Origin: Ancylostoma caninum
Lineage: Eukaryota > Nematoda > Chromadorea > Rhabditida > Ancylostomatidae
Direction: 5' to 3'
DNA: 64,000 bases
NCBI GenBank assembly: GCA_037903475.1
Contig: JBAJFG010000487.1
Location: forward strand, 1,984,001-2,048,000
How positions within the stretch are numbered: position 1 is the first letter of the stretch; each line of letters opens with the position of its first letter. Under the pieces are notes generated by a model. The model ran no database searches. It was not told the DNA's origin and was given only the letters and a program-made list of their open reading frames with translations. Shown here piece after piece: positions 34,373 to 46,159 of this stretch. A program made the position numbers and the translations under genes.

Positions 34373-37300
34373 TTATAAATCAACTTTCAACCTCTTAGCT
34401 TCCTCGTCATTTTCTACTGAAACTGATCTCTTGGATGTAGCTGCATCAATTTCTTCTTTGTTCTCGCCTTTGCCGTCATGGACTGCAGCAGAATCAGCAG
34501 CTGCTTTTTCAGTAGTGAGATTCTGAGATTCATCCAGTGCTTGCTGACGACGTTTCATCGCTCTCACAAAGTTCTTATGGCGTTTTCCAGCGAGGTGCTT
34601 ATTCCTTAAATAGATAAGCTGTGATACTTGTTATTTTCCACTCAAAGCCACAGCATTTACACAGAGATTGTTGTCATCGCAAGAACAGTTTTGCATGGAA
34701 AAGCATACCAGTTCCTTGTTCCTGCCACTAAAATGCCACAAACTTCACAATGCCGAGTCATATTAGCATCTTCGCTATTTTCAGCCTCGACATCATCCTG
34801 AAAAATACGTTGCCATCTCGATTAATTCAAATCTAATGCAATTTAATTTAAACGTTCTGACTAATAATAGAATAAATAACATTTGGAATGAAACAAAAAC
34901 TCGCCCTTTCTTTGAAATCTCGACCAGCCATCCATTCGTCCACTATTCGCATACCTTCTGCAATGAAAGTATTCTTGTCCGAAGTGTCCAATTTCTTCAA
35001 AGACGGTACCTGAACAAATGACCTAACTCGATTAGACAGACACATCAGAAAGAAAAGTAAAATTTGGAAATGACCGAAAAACGAAATTCGCTACGATTTG
35101 CTAAAATATGTGTTTTACAAAGACGATATTAAAACCTCTGCACCTCCCTGATCTCTTGTCGTCGAACAAAACGCGAATTGACCCAGTTGCGCTGCCTCCG
35201 GGCATACTGGCGAGTATGAAGTTTCACGTCTTCGCACCTTAAATAGATCTACGTTCGAATTTAAGTCACTCTATGTTCGGTTGCGTTACATAAAAGTTGA
35301 TAAACAGCCCAAAATTATGGCTATCATTTTCTAAGTGGCTAAACAGCAATGAAATAATTGGTTGAAAAGTCTGGGGATTACTGCTTTAGCCAGAGTAATC
35401 AACACTCTAATTACAGACAGCTAATAACCTAGCTCTAATTTTGATTACGGAGGGAAAACTTCGCTAATTGACGTTTATCAGGAGAATGTTTATCAGTATA
35501 GCACAAAAACATAATATATGAGAGCTTTCTCGGTATTTCAAGCTGTAAGCGAGGTATCCTGGAGTACATCTAACCAGGGAGCTATAGAAGGGCAATGTCG
35601 AGGTTAGATTATACCTCACCTTTGCCACCTCCATTCTGAATTTTGACAGCTAGCACCCTAAACTGAAGCAGCGATAGATTTTTGAAATAATTATAGAGTG
35701 ATTGTTTGTGATATTCGCCACTCGCTTAGAAATAACTTTAAAAAACAAAAGTAAAATGCAGAAAAGGATGTATTGCCACAAACCCTTTCTCGAATAAGCG
35801 TTCTCCTTCGGTGGTTAACCGCCGCTCCACAGAAAGTTCCAAATATGGAATGAACTCCTTCAAACCAATGCACTGTAGTACGCCAAAGTGCTCTCTATTG
35901 ATAAGTTTCTCCCTGTTCTGCAATAATTACATTGCCTTCTGATGTACATACTATTTCTCAAAGGAGGTGAAATACTCTACCTTATCGTAGTATTCCTCTA
36001 GTTCTTTCTTCAGACCCATCTTTTTCATCTTCTCGACTCGTAAATTCAATCGCTCAGAGAGGACTTCTTTTGAGGCGTCGAGGGATAGCACCTAAGATAC
36101 CATTATCAGTGCATATGTCAGAAGGTACAGGCAAATACAGACAAAACTTCATACCAGCGACTCGGAAAAGCGTAGGCGACCTCCAAGGTCTCCAGAACCA
36201 TTGGATTCTTTCTGTTCTCGCAGGAATTCGCTTTTTCTTTTACCTGAATGTCATTGAATCCATACTATGCGTAGTTTCTTTTGAAAAAAATCTGGAATCT
36301 ACAACAGAAACATATTGACAAATACCAAGTAGAATGCGAATCAATCACCAGTCAGTCGATAGACCTCAATAGCTCGTAGAACTCGTGTTCGATTATTTGG
36401 ATGCACCAGTCGCGCAGACTCTGGATCAATCTAAATTCTGTATTCCACCCCTTCTTTCCTTCATAAATTCCGAATGTTAACACAAGGATTGTACCTCTTC
36501 AAGCCGCCGATGTAATTCCATGTTGGATAGCTTGTCAAGTTCTTCTACTTCCTCGAGGTCCCCTTTTGATCCTGAGCACCAAAAGAAATGTTAGAGACTT
36601 GTTCAGTTTATGATCTACATTGAATTGACCTGGTGTTTCTATAATATTCTCCTCGAACAGCAGGCTTTCCACGTAGTAAGCAGTTCCACCAACAACAACA
36701 GGTATTCGCCCACGTTGTCTAATTTCCTGGAAAATGTGCTGCTGCAGCACGTGACTTTACACTGGCTTAAAAAACTGTGTGGGCATTCTGAGTAGCTAAC
36801 AGCTGAGGCATGTGGAAACATTCTTCTTTTGAAAAGCGCAAAGCGCACGAATAAAAAAAAATTGGGCGTTCATGCGGAAATGTGCAAGTGGATGAACAAA
36901 ATTGTGGTTTGAAAAAGTAGCCTAGTAGAATAACTCAAGAGGTAGCTTACACTATTACAATTTCAGCAATCATTCGAGTAGTTCGCTTGTTACTCTCTGT
37001 AATCACCTCAGACCGTCAGGATTACCAAGTAGACAGACTGGCAGAGTTAAAGACAGCGGTGGTGAACCTAATATTATAGCTCACTACTGGATTAATAAGT
37101 GGAAGGAAGATAACTGGATGGCAAACTTATTAAAAGGCTACTCTAGAGGTGGGTTAATTGGTTCACATCCTGACATAAGAATGGACAGACCTTTTATTCA
37201 AATTGACACTTGCTATCTGTCAAAAGACAAACCCGGCGCCAATTGACATATCAGTAGCACCAAAATTAGATCAGGTATCTGTTAAGTAGATGCAGTGAAT

Positions 37301-37953
37301 TGCACATGTATATAGGGATATATAGCAACGGAAACGTTTGACCAAGAGGACTGGTAGTTGAATCATGGATTAGGGAAGCCAATACGGATTTAGATGCACA
37401 GAGAGAGTCGCAAACGTTGAAAAATCAACAAACCTCAACAATCTTCAAGCCTTGTTGACGAAATTGATGAATATTATATCTGGCCGTAGCTGCGTCCACA
37501 AAACTCATCAGATGATGTGGAATGCCTTCAGCCTCCTCGGCAGTGATCTTGTTCGTCGCTATATCCAAACCTCAACGGAACTGAAGTCAATATTCATACA
37601 GGCAAAGCTCTCTAAAACTGTGGCTCACCTTCATAGATTTGCATCGAATCAGCACTGATCACTTCTCCATTATACTTCTTTGCAATTGCCACACCCAGAT
37701 CACTTTTGCCGGTACCAGTACAGCCAATGACAAAAATAATCTGAATATGCTTTTGATATCGCTAAACTCAGAAAAAAGTAGGAAGAGACCTGGGCCAGCT
37801 ATATCTGAACACTGCGTACTAATTAACCCTGTGACAGCGCTGAACCAGCTGTCACTTTTACAGAAAAAATTCACTGAACCCTTATATACATATCACCTCT
37901 GTTTTTGTGGTATTAAAAAAAAAACTAACTGGATCTTTACGGATCACTTCCAT
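34373..37953 (-). CDS. gro-1: tRNA isopentenyltransferase (GRO-1/TRIT1) with C-terminal zinc finger
   Basis: Transfers dimethylallyl from DMAPP to A37 of a subset of tRNAs. Thirteen exons join in frame: 37953-37930, 37740-37629, 37570-37434, 36726-36630, 36571-36495, 36430-36349, 36243-36155, 36091-35981, 35917-35784, 35237-35144, 35009-34881, 34797-34709 and 34604-34373, giving 468 aa, a normal eukaryotic length. Motifs in order: P-loop [59 protein letters not shown], and [15 protein letters not shown]. The C-terminal CEVCG...HLAGKRH is the matrin-type zinc finger of eukaryotic enzymes. It is the last gene of the conserved cluster, 570 bp after hap-1; GGCTTTCTAG before the start could be a spliced-leader acceptor. 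Two acceptors end in AAG. Confidence 0.94.
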
Positions 37954-38522
37954 TTTTGTCGTAGTAATCCTAGAAAGCCAACTGAACAGCTTCAGCATGC
38001 ATAAGTAGACGACTCAGCTGAAATTAAAGACTTTCATCAGCGCCGGTACTTCTCACGTGAAAATCAATCCTTCTTTCCAAGAGGTCTTCAAGCATTTCCT
38101 CCCATCAGTTGCACTATTGAGTTTGAAAGTCTCTCCCCGTCAGATAAAACGTGCAAAGAGCGAATTTAAGAGGAAATCATGAACTCAAACAATTACAAAT
38201 GAAATATTCGACTGAATATTAGCAGTAGGTTGCCTTGCCTAGGTAATGCCAGTAACAATTATTTTGGTAAATAGCAATTATAAACAAAAAGTTAATGTGT
38301 AAATTACGGTGCAGATACCAGGCCCAGAATTGAAATCGTATCCATAACCGCCTTCAAAGCAACGACAAATAAATCCACATAGGGAATGGTACACCTTCCA
38401 TTAATTACAAACTGGCACACGGACGGACAAGTACTCAATAGTTTATTGCCATTAGCAAGGTTAAAACATAACAATGTAGCAAAATCACAACATTTGGGAC
38501 CTAGTAACAAAAACATCACAAT

Positions 38523-40873
38523 TTACTTTCTCTCTGCGAAGAATTTCTGAACAAGTTCAAGGGCTTTCGCTCGATGACTGATCTTGTTTTTTGTCTCTTT
38601 GTTCATTTCAGCAAATGTTTCCAGGAAACCCTCTGGCTGTAATCATTTGGCTAGGACATCACGTAATAATAAGCAAGAAGAAATGTGGATATCGAACCTG
38701 GAAACATGGATCCCAGCCAAAGTCTGGAGGACCACGTGGATATACAATGTGACCGGGACACCTGCCTTGAAAAAAAGATTGTGAAGAGCGAATAAGCTAA
38801 TGAAGAAGAAGATAAAGAGGCGCAACCTCTGAATATATGAACAGGCTGGCCCTTTCCTTCAGTGTAGGCAAAAATACACTGTGCATAAGCCGACTTGTCA
38901 TCAAATCCAGCTGAAAAGATAACCTTCAGGATAACGTGTAAAAAATCATAAGAAAGCCAATGAAATTAAAGGATGATGCTTAACCTAGCATCTGATGCAA
39001 GCCAGATGGTCCTAGCTTTTTCAGGAACCACTTCACGTAGACTCCAGGCAGACCCCCGAGCGCATTGAAAGATAGGCTTGTGTCCTCTACCTGGAACTGT
39101 CGCTGTAAATCATGCGCTCCGCTTAATTTTCAAATCTTCCAAGGCTGTAGTCTTGAAAAATAAACTTGTCTTGAATGGATTCTCACCAATATTGGTCCCT
39201 CCACATGTTCAGCAGCCTCTTTTGCTTTGCGTTCTGCCACATATTCAGGTTCACCTTGGTACTCATCAAGGTCTACATCCACACTTCGCACCTTAAGCAG
39301 GTAAAAGTAACATCTCCAAACAGGTCAAAATTGCCTACAATCAAACCAAAATTTGGAGTAAAACCAGTAGTCCAAAAAGAATCAGTAGTTGGGAAAACAC
39401 CGTGCACTAAAAATGCAAACAGAATCTTCAACAAAATTCATCAAACACACACGAATTTGCACAAAATAAAATCTATTCACAGAAACTTTTTAACCACAAC
39501 AACGGTATAATAACAACTATTCACAGGCATTATTCACAGAACTGTTCACAGGGTCTTAAATCAATCTAATGGTACCTCGTCACATGAAGATCTGGTGGCA
39601 ATAATTAAAAAGAAACAATGCAAACAAACTAAACTGTATAAAATAACAATGACACGAAAGTGGTGGACATTCGAGATAAATCTAGAGATCAAATATAATG
39701 AAACTAAGGAGAATTCTGTAAAAAAATGTCAAAATTATGTATATTCACAGGAAAACAAGCATTTCATAGGCAGCACTTGACGTAGAAACAGGGCAGGTTC
39801 AATTTCTCGGAGCCATTTGGGACAATAACGGGATTCACCTCTAAAAGTAGATAAAGTGTACCAAATCCCTATTACCGTCCCAAATTTCCCCTGCACAGGC
39901 AATGCATCAATGCCTATGAAAACCACTCACGCAGAATCTCATTCACCTTTGAGTTATTACCACTGCTAGAACTACAGCTAGTAATATCATGCCAGCTACT
40001 GCTGTAAACAGGTGGTGAGCTGTTATTACCATCAGTGACACACGGCGACATATCCGGTGATGCGGTCCACGAAAATTCCAGAAACTCTGGGTCGTCGAAA
40101 AACAGCGGTGAAGTGCTCATTTGTGGACGAACGGCGGCCTTGGAACCCTTGCCTCGGGGGACCATCAAATCTGCGCCACGTTCGGACCATTTCGGCGGGG
40201 ATGATCTGATTGGAGAGCGTTCCATAATCGACGAAATGCTTTCCTCTCGTGGATGGTAGTGATGATGTCGACGTTCCTCTGCCTCACGACGTTTGGCGCG
40301 GTCCCAGGCAGAAATTGCGTTTGCATACTGCACTTTACGCTGGTGGCGATGACTGGTCGACATATGTGGTCGTCCAGGATGACAACCGCTTCTGATGACG
40401 TCTTCGTCTCTGCGAATTCTTTTCTTGGGAGGATAAGTAACATCAGGAGACCTTTCTGGCTCTGTCTGCACTGATTTCGATATCGATCGACGAGGCGCTT
40501 CGATAGAAGGCAGCTTCACTTCCTGCTCGTCATCAGCGCCCGCAGCTTGTCGCGACGACGCCAATATCGACCTCGTTACCTGCTGGCCTTCTGTCACTCT
40601 TCCAGTCGGAGAACTGATAATGCTGTACCGTTCTGTCGCGTGGGGGGCGATGATGTGAGGGATAGTCGCCATCAGTCCGGAGAACAGCGATATATTCTCA
40701 GGAGTGCAGTGCTTCGGGAAGTGCAGTTGCACCCTTGGGTAACGGCCAGACGATGACATCTAAAGTATAAACACCGATCACACACTGTCACCAACCTCAA
40801 ATGACGATAGTATCGCTTTCACTTCCGCCAGTTTGCCAGCGTTTCCCGTAACGAATGTTATCGCGCGCGACAT
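38523..40873 (-). CDS. hap-1: Inosine triphosphate pyrophosphatase (HAM1/ITPA family)
   Basis: Hydrolyses ITP, dITP and XTP to monophosphates and clears non-canonical purines from nucleotide pools in the cytosol. Six exons give about 184 aa, close to the family's usual length. Exon 1 (40873-40796) encodes [20 protein letters not shown], with the conserved TGNxxKLxEV. Later exons near 39300-39188, 39109-39000, 38911-38827, 38765-38698 and 38639-38523 supply [55 protein letters not shown] and the C-terminal SHRAKAL. The ATG follows ATATTTAG by two bases, fitting a trans-splice site. Intron 1 is about 1.5 kb, far longer than the others, and contains a separate open frame. The exon 2 acceptor ends CTTAAG. 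Confidence 0.93.
39914..40759 (-). CDS. Unrecognised low-complexity protein nested in hap-1 intron 1
   Basis: A 281-codon open frame on the same strand as hap-1 lies wholly within its first intron. Its ATG is the first codon after TATACTTTAG, an acceptor-like or spliced-leader-type site. The protein is rich in Ser, Pro, Arg and His, has a basic stretch ([11 protein letters not shown]) that could be a nuclear signal, and a hydrophobic/acidic motif [17 protein letters not shown]. Near its end a strong GTGAGT donor occurs after NEILR's first base; splicing to about 39840 would replace the last residues with a Cys/Trp-rich tail ([18 protein letters not shown]) ending at about 39736. From memory, C. 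elegans has ztf-8 (ZC395.8), a RHINO-like DNA-damage protein, beside hap-1, and SWxxxPD recalls the RHINO Rad1-binding motif; this identity is only a guess. Confidence 0.6.
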   Translation of the reverse strand: MSSSGRYPRVQLHFPKHCTPENISLFSGLMATIPHIIAPHATERYSIISSPTGRVTEGQQVTRSILASSRQAAGADDEQEVKLPSIEAPRRSISKSVQTEPERSPDVTYPPKKRIRRDEDVIRSGCHPGRPHMSTSHRHQRKVQYANAISAWDRAKRREAEERRHHHYHPREESISSIMERSPIRSSPPKWSERGADLMVPRGKGSKAAVRPQMSTSPLFFDDPEFLEFSWTASPDMSPCVTDGNNSSPPVYSSSWHDITSCSSSSGNNSKVNEILREWFS

Positions 40874-41938
40874 AACTAAATATGTTTGTACTTGTGAAAT
40901 AGCTGCTAATTTAAAGAGGAAAGTAGAGAACATCGCATAAAAATCATTCATTATGTCATCTCGGACTATTTCCTGGATTTGGAAATTCTTGCCTATTCGG
41001 AGCTATGGACCTATGAGCTACACCGTTTCACCGAGGAACGTAGTTGTGAAGACATTAGAGAAAGAGAGAACGCAAGGAATGGTGCTGTATTCGAAGAGGC
41101 AGGCGAGAAATGCAGATCCTAGGCACAAATACTCAACTATCGTCGTTTTTGAGATAGACTATACGCACTCAAGTCCTCCCGCCCCTGACGTCTCTCACGG
41201 CTCTGACGGAAAAGGAAAACACAGTAAAGAGGCCACATTCCTTAATTTCTTTGCAAAACAAGCGACATTTGAGGGCGGGAACACAAAAATAACCAACCCC
41301 TGGGCACGAAAGTACATAACAGCGCCAGTAGTCTGAAAGAATAAAGGTGGATTGAAGGTTGAGCAAGAGTTAGTAAACCAAGATAGAAGCTTAACAAAGG
41401 ATATAGTAACCGAAATGACATATAAAAACTACTTAACTGAACTACGCTGGCAGACCGCATTCAGTAAACCAGAAAAAAAGTTAGGTATTTCACACGAGCA
41501 AACGTGCTCAAACTCTAATTATCTACTTGAGAAAAAAAGGACAGAAACGAAGTTGTTCATTTGAAAAACGAGCAAATTCGAAGCACTTTTACAAAAAAAA
41601 AATCAATAACAATTACTCTACTGATCAAACAAGTTACGGCAGTCACTTCACGTGCCTATTGTAGATCACTGTTTAACACTCTGTCTACGGTATTCTGACG
41701 TTCTCTAACTACACTAGAAACACCTTACTCGTAAAGACTCTCCTTACAGCTTCGTTAACTAATCTAACAATTCCACAAAATGAGCAAAAGTAAAATGTTT
41801 TGCAATATAACAACATGAAATGTACTATGCTATTTGATCCTAGTTATACAATGTAACGGCTCTCTTATGTGCTTCACAGCTGAACGGCAGTAGGGTTCCT
41901 ACTTAATATGAAAACTCTGGCCAATTTCTATGATGTGG

Positions 41939-44900
41939 CTACAAGAAGTTCACGCCACAACCAATGTGCACGCCGGTCGATTGGTTGTCTCCAACACAGT
42001 GCTTGATCGGTGCCACATAGTTGACTTCAAGGCGGAAGATGTTTCGGAAAATGAACGCCACACCTGAAATATCATTAGTGATAAATGTGTGGAATAATTG
42101 AAATTCTCTTGATAAAAGACGGTCGTAATCGAGAATTGAGAGCTTAAAATGAATGTTTCTCAATTATTCATTGTACAAATTATTTTCGCAAATTTCGAAG
42201 TCGCGCTGGAGCACGTTATCCAACAATGCAAGGCCTAAAAAATGAGAAAAAAACAACACATAATGTTATGGAAGTTGATTTTTCGGAAGTGAAAACCTCC
42301 CATCCGGTCAAGAAATCTAAGCTAATGGCAAGTTGAACTACTAGAAGCGTGCGTTTGATGTACATTCTGGTAGCGCAGAGATGGCACCTGGGTCGACTTT
42401 GTCCGCAATTACGACCTCGTCCCAAAGTCGGCCAAATAATCTAATTTTTGCATTTTTTTGATATGTATGTGGTGTGATTCGTTCCACACTGACATTTAGT
42501 AAAATCTCCTCCAGGACGCATTCTACGGACAAAGCCGTAATTGCAGACAAAGTCACTTCAGGTGCCATCTTTGGGCTAACAGACCATACATCTATATGAT
42601 GAAGGATAGGGCGAGTCGCATCGCTGACGCAGCTCAGACGAACGCGTTTACGGCGTCGCTACGGCCGTGCGTGCTTTTCATTGAGGATTTTCATGCCGCG
42701 TTGACTGGTCTTCATGGAGAATCTGTCATAAATGGATGTGGCATCTGATCTAGTATAAACTGTCCTTTAGCGAACACCGGCTCTTCTTTGACTGGATACA
42801 AACTAACCAAGCATATGAAAAGTACACTAACCTAATCCGACTGAAACTCTCTGCCCATCTTGGAGATCCCTCATGATGTGTCGTGATCGCACCGGAGCAA
42901 CACTTCCTGCTGACACGAAGGCATGGGCAAAGAACATCTGAACATAATGAATTGAAGAAAATGTCCCAGTTCACAATCGTTCTCCAGATTCTCAAATAAA
43001 TGAAATTGACAGCAGACGCTGATCACGTTGGGGGGGGGGGGGCATTTTTTAAAATGATCCCCTGAGCTTGTTTTTAAAATTACGGCACTGTTTTAGGAGA
43101 CAACTAACACGAAATTCCTGTGCCTGTCGACTGACCTGTCACATCGAATATGTGATAGATGCCTCCTGTTCAGATGACTGCCTAAGCTTAACTCTTGCAG
43201 AGCATTTGCGCAATAAAGAATGATCACTCCGGATCCTTCTGTTATATCTCGATTTTTTTTAACTTAGATGCTATTATACTCCCAAAATCAGTTATGATTA
43301 ACCTGTGGAGGAAACAGAGGACGATAGATATGCAGCACACCGCACGCTGCTGTTCCTCCACCTAGACACGAGTTCTCCGATCGAACCTAAGACGAGCAGA
43401 ATTAAGCACAGCAACTTCAGATTTAAAAAAAAAACTATATTACAGCGAAACAATTTACCCCAAGCGTATTCAGTCCAAATCCTCGCACATCTTGTTGTCC
43501 ACCGAGGTATACCCTGTCAAGAAGATGAACTTCGCGATCTCCAAGACCTTTCACATTTTTCAGCTGAGCAGACGCTGACAGTATCAGACCCAGTGGAAGT
43601 GGTGCAGCTGCCTACAAATAATGATGAGATCGTGATGGATTTAAATGTGGTAGACAGCAAGAAAATAGAAATACCTGCAGATCCAGTTGGTGTCTGATGA
43701 ATGACGAGTCACCAAATGGTCCTGCATACTCCTGCGTCAACCGTGCTGAAAATCACTTTCACTTAGCCTTTACGACTAAAGAGTGTTACAGCAGTCAGGT
43801 GCAAATCATCTCATAGGGCGGAACGTAGGAACACAAACGGGTAGGAACGTCTTTCAAAGATCTAGGGAGCTAGCGGAAGGAAGAAGGAATCCAGCCGTTT
43901 ATATGGCGCTTTGCCAGACATGAAAACGAAGTTAAAACCAGAGTAACAGAGACAGCTACCATTTTAAAAAAGCAGCTTTTAGTGAAGCCATCTTGGAAGC
44001 AAAATAGCGTTTTCATATTGTTAGACTTTCAAAAAAAAGGGGAAAAGGAAATAAAGAAAACTAAGAGTAGGCTGAAAAGGGAGCAAGACGGCAAGCAACC
44101 AACCCAAGATTCCTCTAGAGGCCAGTATCGGCCGATCTCGAGTATCAAAGGCTATCGCATTTTCCATCGAGAATTTCATTGTATGTCCTGCATGTTCTCG
44201 AACAGAAAACGCTGAATCATCGGTTGCGCGCAATGTTCGCCACATCTAAACAGAATTTTTACAACAGCAATTGACTACTAAAGACAAGCGTGACAGAAAA
44301 GGCAGACAAGTACTACACAAACCGTGTTAAACTTTATCTGATGGAGGATTTTCCTAGTGACTTGACCGTTATATCCAAGTATAATCGCATTCTCCTCACA
44401 GTTGGAATGATTCCAGGGTAAATAAGAGATCGCTCTAAAGCAAAACATTGGCTTTCAACAAGAGGAGTGTGGCCAAATTCAAAAAAAAAGCATTGCAAGT
44501 AACCTGAATAAACTAGCCGATACATTTGAGTACTTTTGCCATCCAAGGAAAGGTTTCGCAAATGATAAGTTGAAACTATGATCTCCCTGGAAACTCGTGA
44601 GATTCGGTCGAAGCTATGCAGTAGTCGAACGACCACAATTATATCGCGTTCGGGTAGACCCACTCACCTTCACTGTATAAGTATAACTGGTGTTGACGGC
44701 CTCACCACGACCACCAACACTTTGTTTCCCAGCATTTAATGACATGTCAGCATCGCCATTTGTGCTAATTCCAGCCTTTAGGCCTAAGCTGAAGGCCTGA
44801 ACGTGGAATTAGAAAAACACAAAAAGAAATAAACATAGATAAAGGAAGACAGACTGTCAAGTCTTACCTTCGGCTCTTTGACTACAAAATTAACAATATA

Positions 44901-45679
44901 ACCATTGCTAGATGGTGCTGTGTCTATCAATGGTATGGCATTTTCCATCAATCCGACTTCCTGAAGCAAGAGAAAGAATAAAGCCTGCCGTCTCATCTCA
45001 TACAAAGGGTTGAGACAGAAGCAAAGAAATAACCTGCAAGTGCTTGGCAGCGAGATGTGAGTTATGAACGAGTTCATCCAATGTTGAGCTCCGATACAAT
45101 TCCGAAACCTGCAGAATGAATTTATGAATTTTTCTGGAACAATTTGTAAGAAAAGCAGCGAAAATTTAGAAAAAAAAACTATCACGTAATACCAGCTTTA
45201 AATTACGCAGAAGAGGAAAACGTGAACGAACAAAGCACCATACCTCCTTGACAAGCGCATCATTCTTAGTGATTCTAATGCCATGGAACTGCACTGCCTC
45301 CACTATTGTCGGCGCGCTATCGGCTTGTCCCAACAAGACCGAGGCCTGAAATTCAAGGATCGCTGATGATTGCATTTGTCAATTATTGACTAGCATAATT
45401 CTAAGGAATATTTCCTAAGCAAAGTTGAGAACAACAAGCTGCCCTTCAAGCAAAAACACCTTAATTTCCATTTAAATCACTTGTAAAACTGATAAATGAA
45501 ACCATACTGTTGACCCCAAAAAGAGGGAAAAAACGACCGCGGGACCAACCAAAAACAAAAAAAAAATGAAAATGAAAAGCAAGAACAAAGCGAAGCAAAT
45601 ATGCACAATGATAAATAAAAAAATATCAGCTGAAATATAAAGTTAATAAACACACCTTGTGAAACGTCTTATCTCCCAT
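41939..45679 (-). CDS. gop-3: SAM50/SAMM50 mitochondrial outer-membrane assembly protein
   Basis: Central pore of the sorting and assembly machinery that inserts beta-barrel proteins in the mitochondrial outer membrane. Exon 1 reads MGDKTFHK (45679-45656) and continues in phase 0 to [20 protein letters not shown], the start of the N-terminal POTRA-like domain. Later exons give [107 protein letters not shown] and the last strand IGCGVNFL, ending like an Omp85 beta signal. YLGGQ-DVRGF matches the L6-type R-G-F motif of Omp85 proteins. The intron before the last exon holds a MITE (42395-42554). Third in the cluster, 480 bp after gop-2; no clear trans-splice acceptor was found directly before its start. 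Confidence 0.9.
42395..42554. mobile_element. MITE with GACTTTGTC-GCAATTACG ends, in the last gop-3 intron
   Basis: GACTTTGTCCGCAATTACGA at the left and CGTAATTGCAGACAAAGTC at the right are near-perfect inverted repeats. The same termini bound elements at 58630-58817 and 62223-62389, so this is a three-copy family in the window. About 160 bp, no coding content. Confidence 0.8.
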
Positions 45680-46159
45680 GTATCACCCCGTTTCGAACAA
45701 GCCAATCCAGTCTGAAAATGTGTGATAGCCTTCCACAAAATGCATTACTCATAGTCATAGAGCAGATAGAAACTGATTCAACATTCAATCAAATAAAACT
45801 GCGCTGTTTATATTTTTATGTCAACAGCAACAATCTAAATTAACAGACAACATGCGTTAACAACTTAACAAATCACCGGAAAGGCGAATAATCGTCCGAA
45901 GAACTATCGAACAACTAAAGTGAAGGGCGTAGTAATAGAAAAATAGTATGTTGGTTCTTAAACGTCACTTTATGTATGTAAGAGTATGAGATGGACAGTG
46001 AGAGACGTACGAGGAAGTAAGAAGAAAAGAATTGTATGAAGCAGAGGTTACGATTCTTTCACCTGCATGTCAACGTGCATCATGTTCCATAAAAAACAGA
46101 TTATTTCTAACATTTCAAAAAATAAGAATCAAAAAACGCTAAAAGAATGTCCCTGTAGA

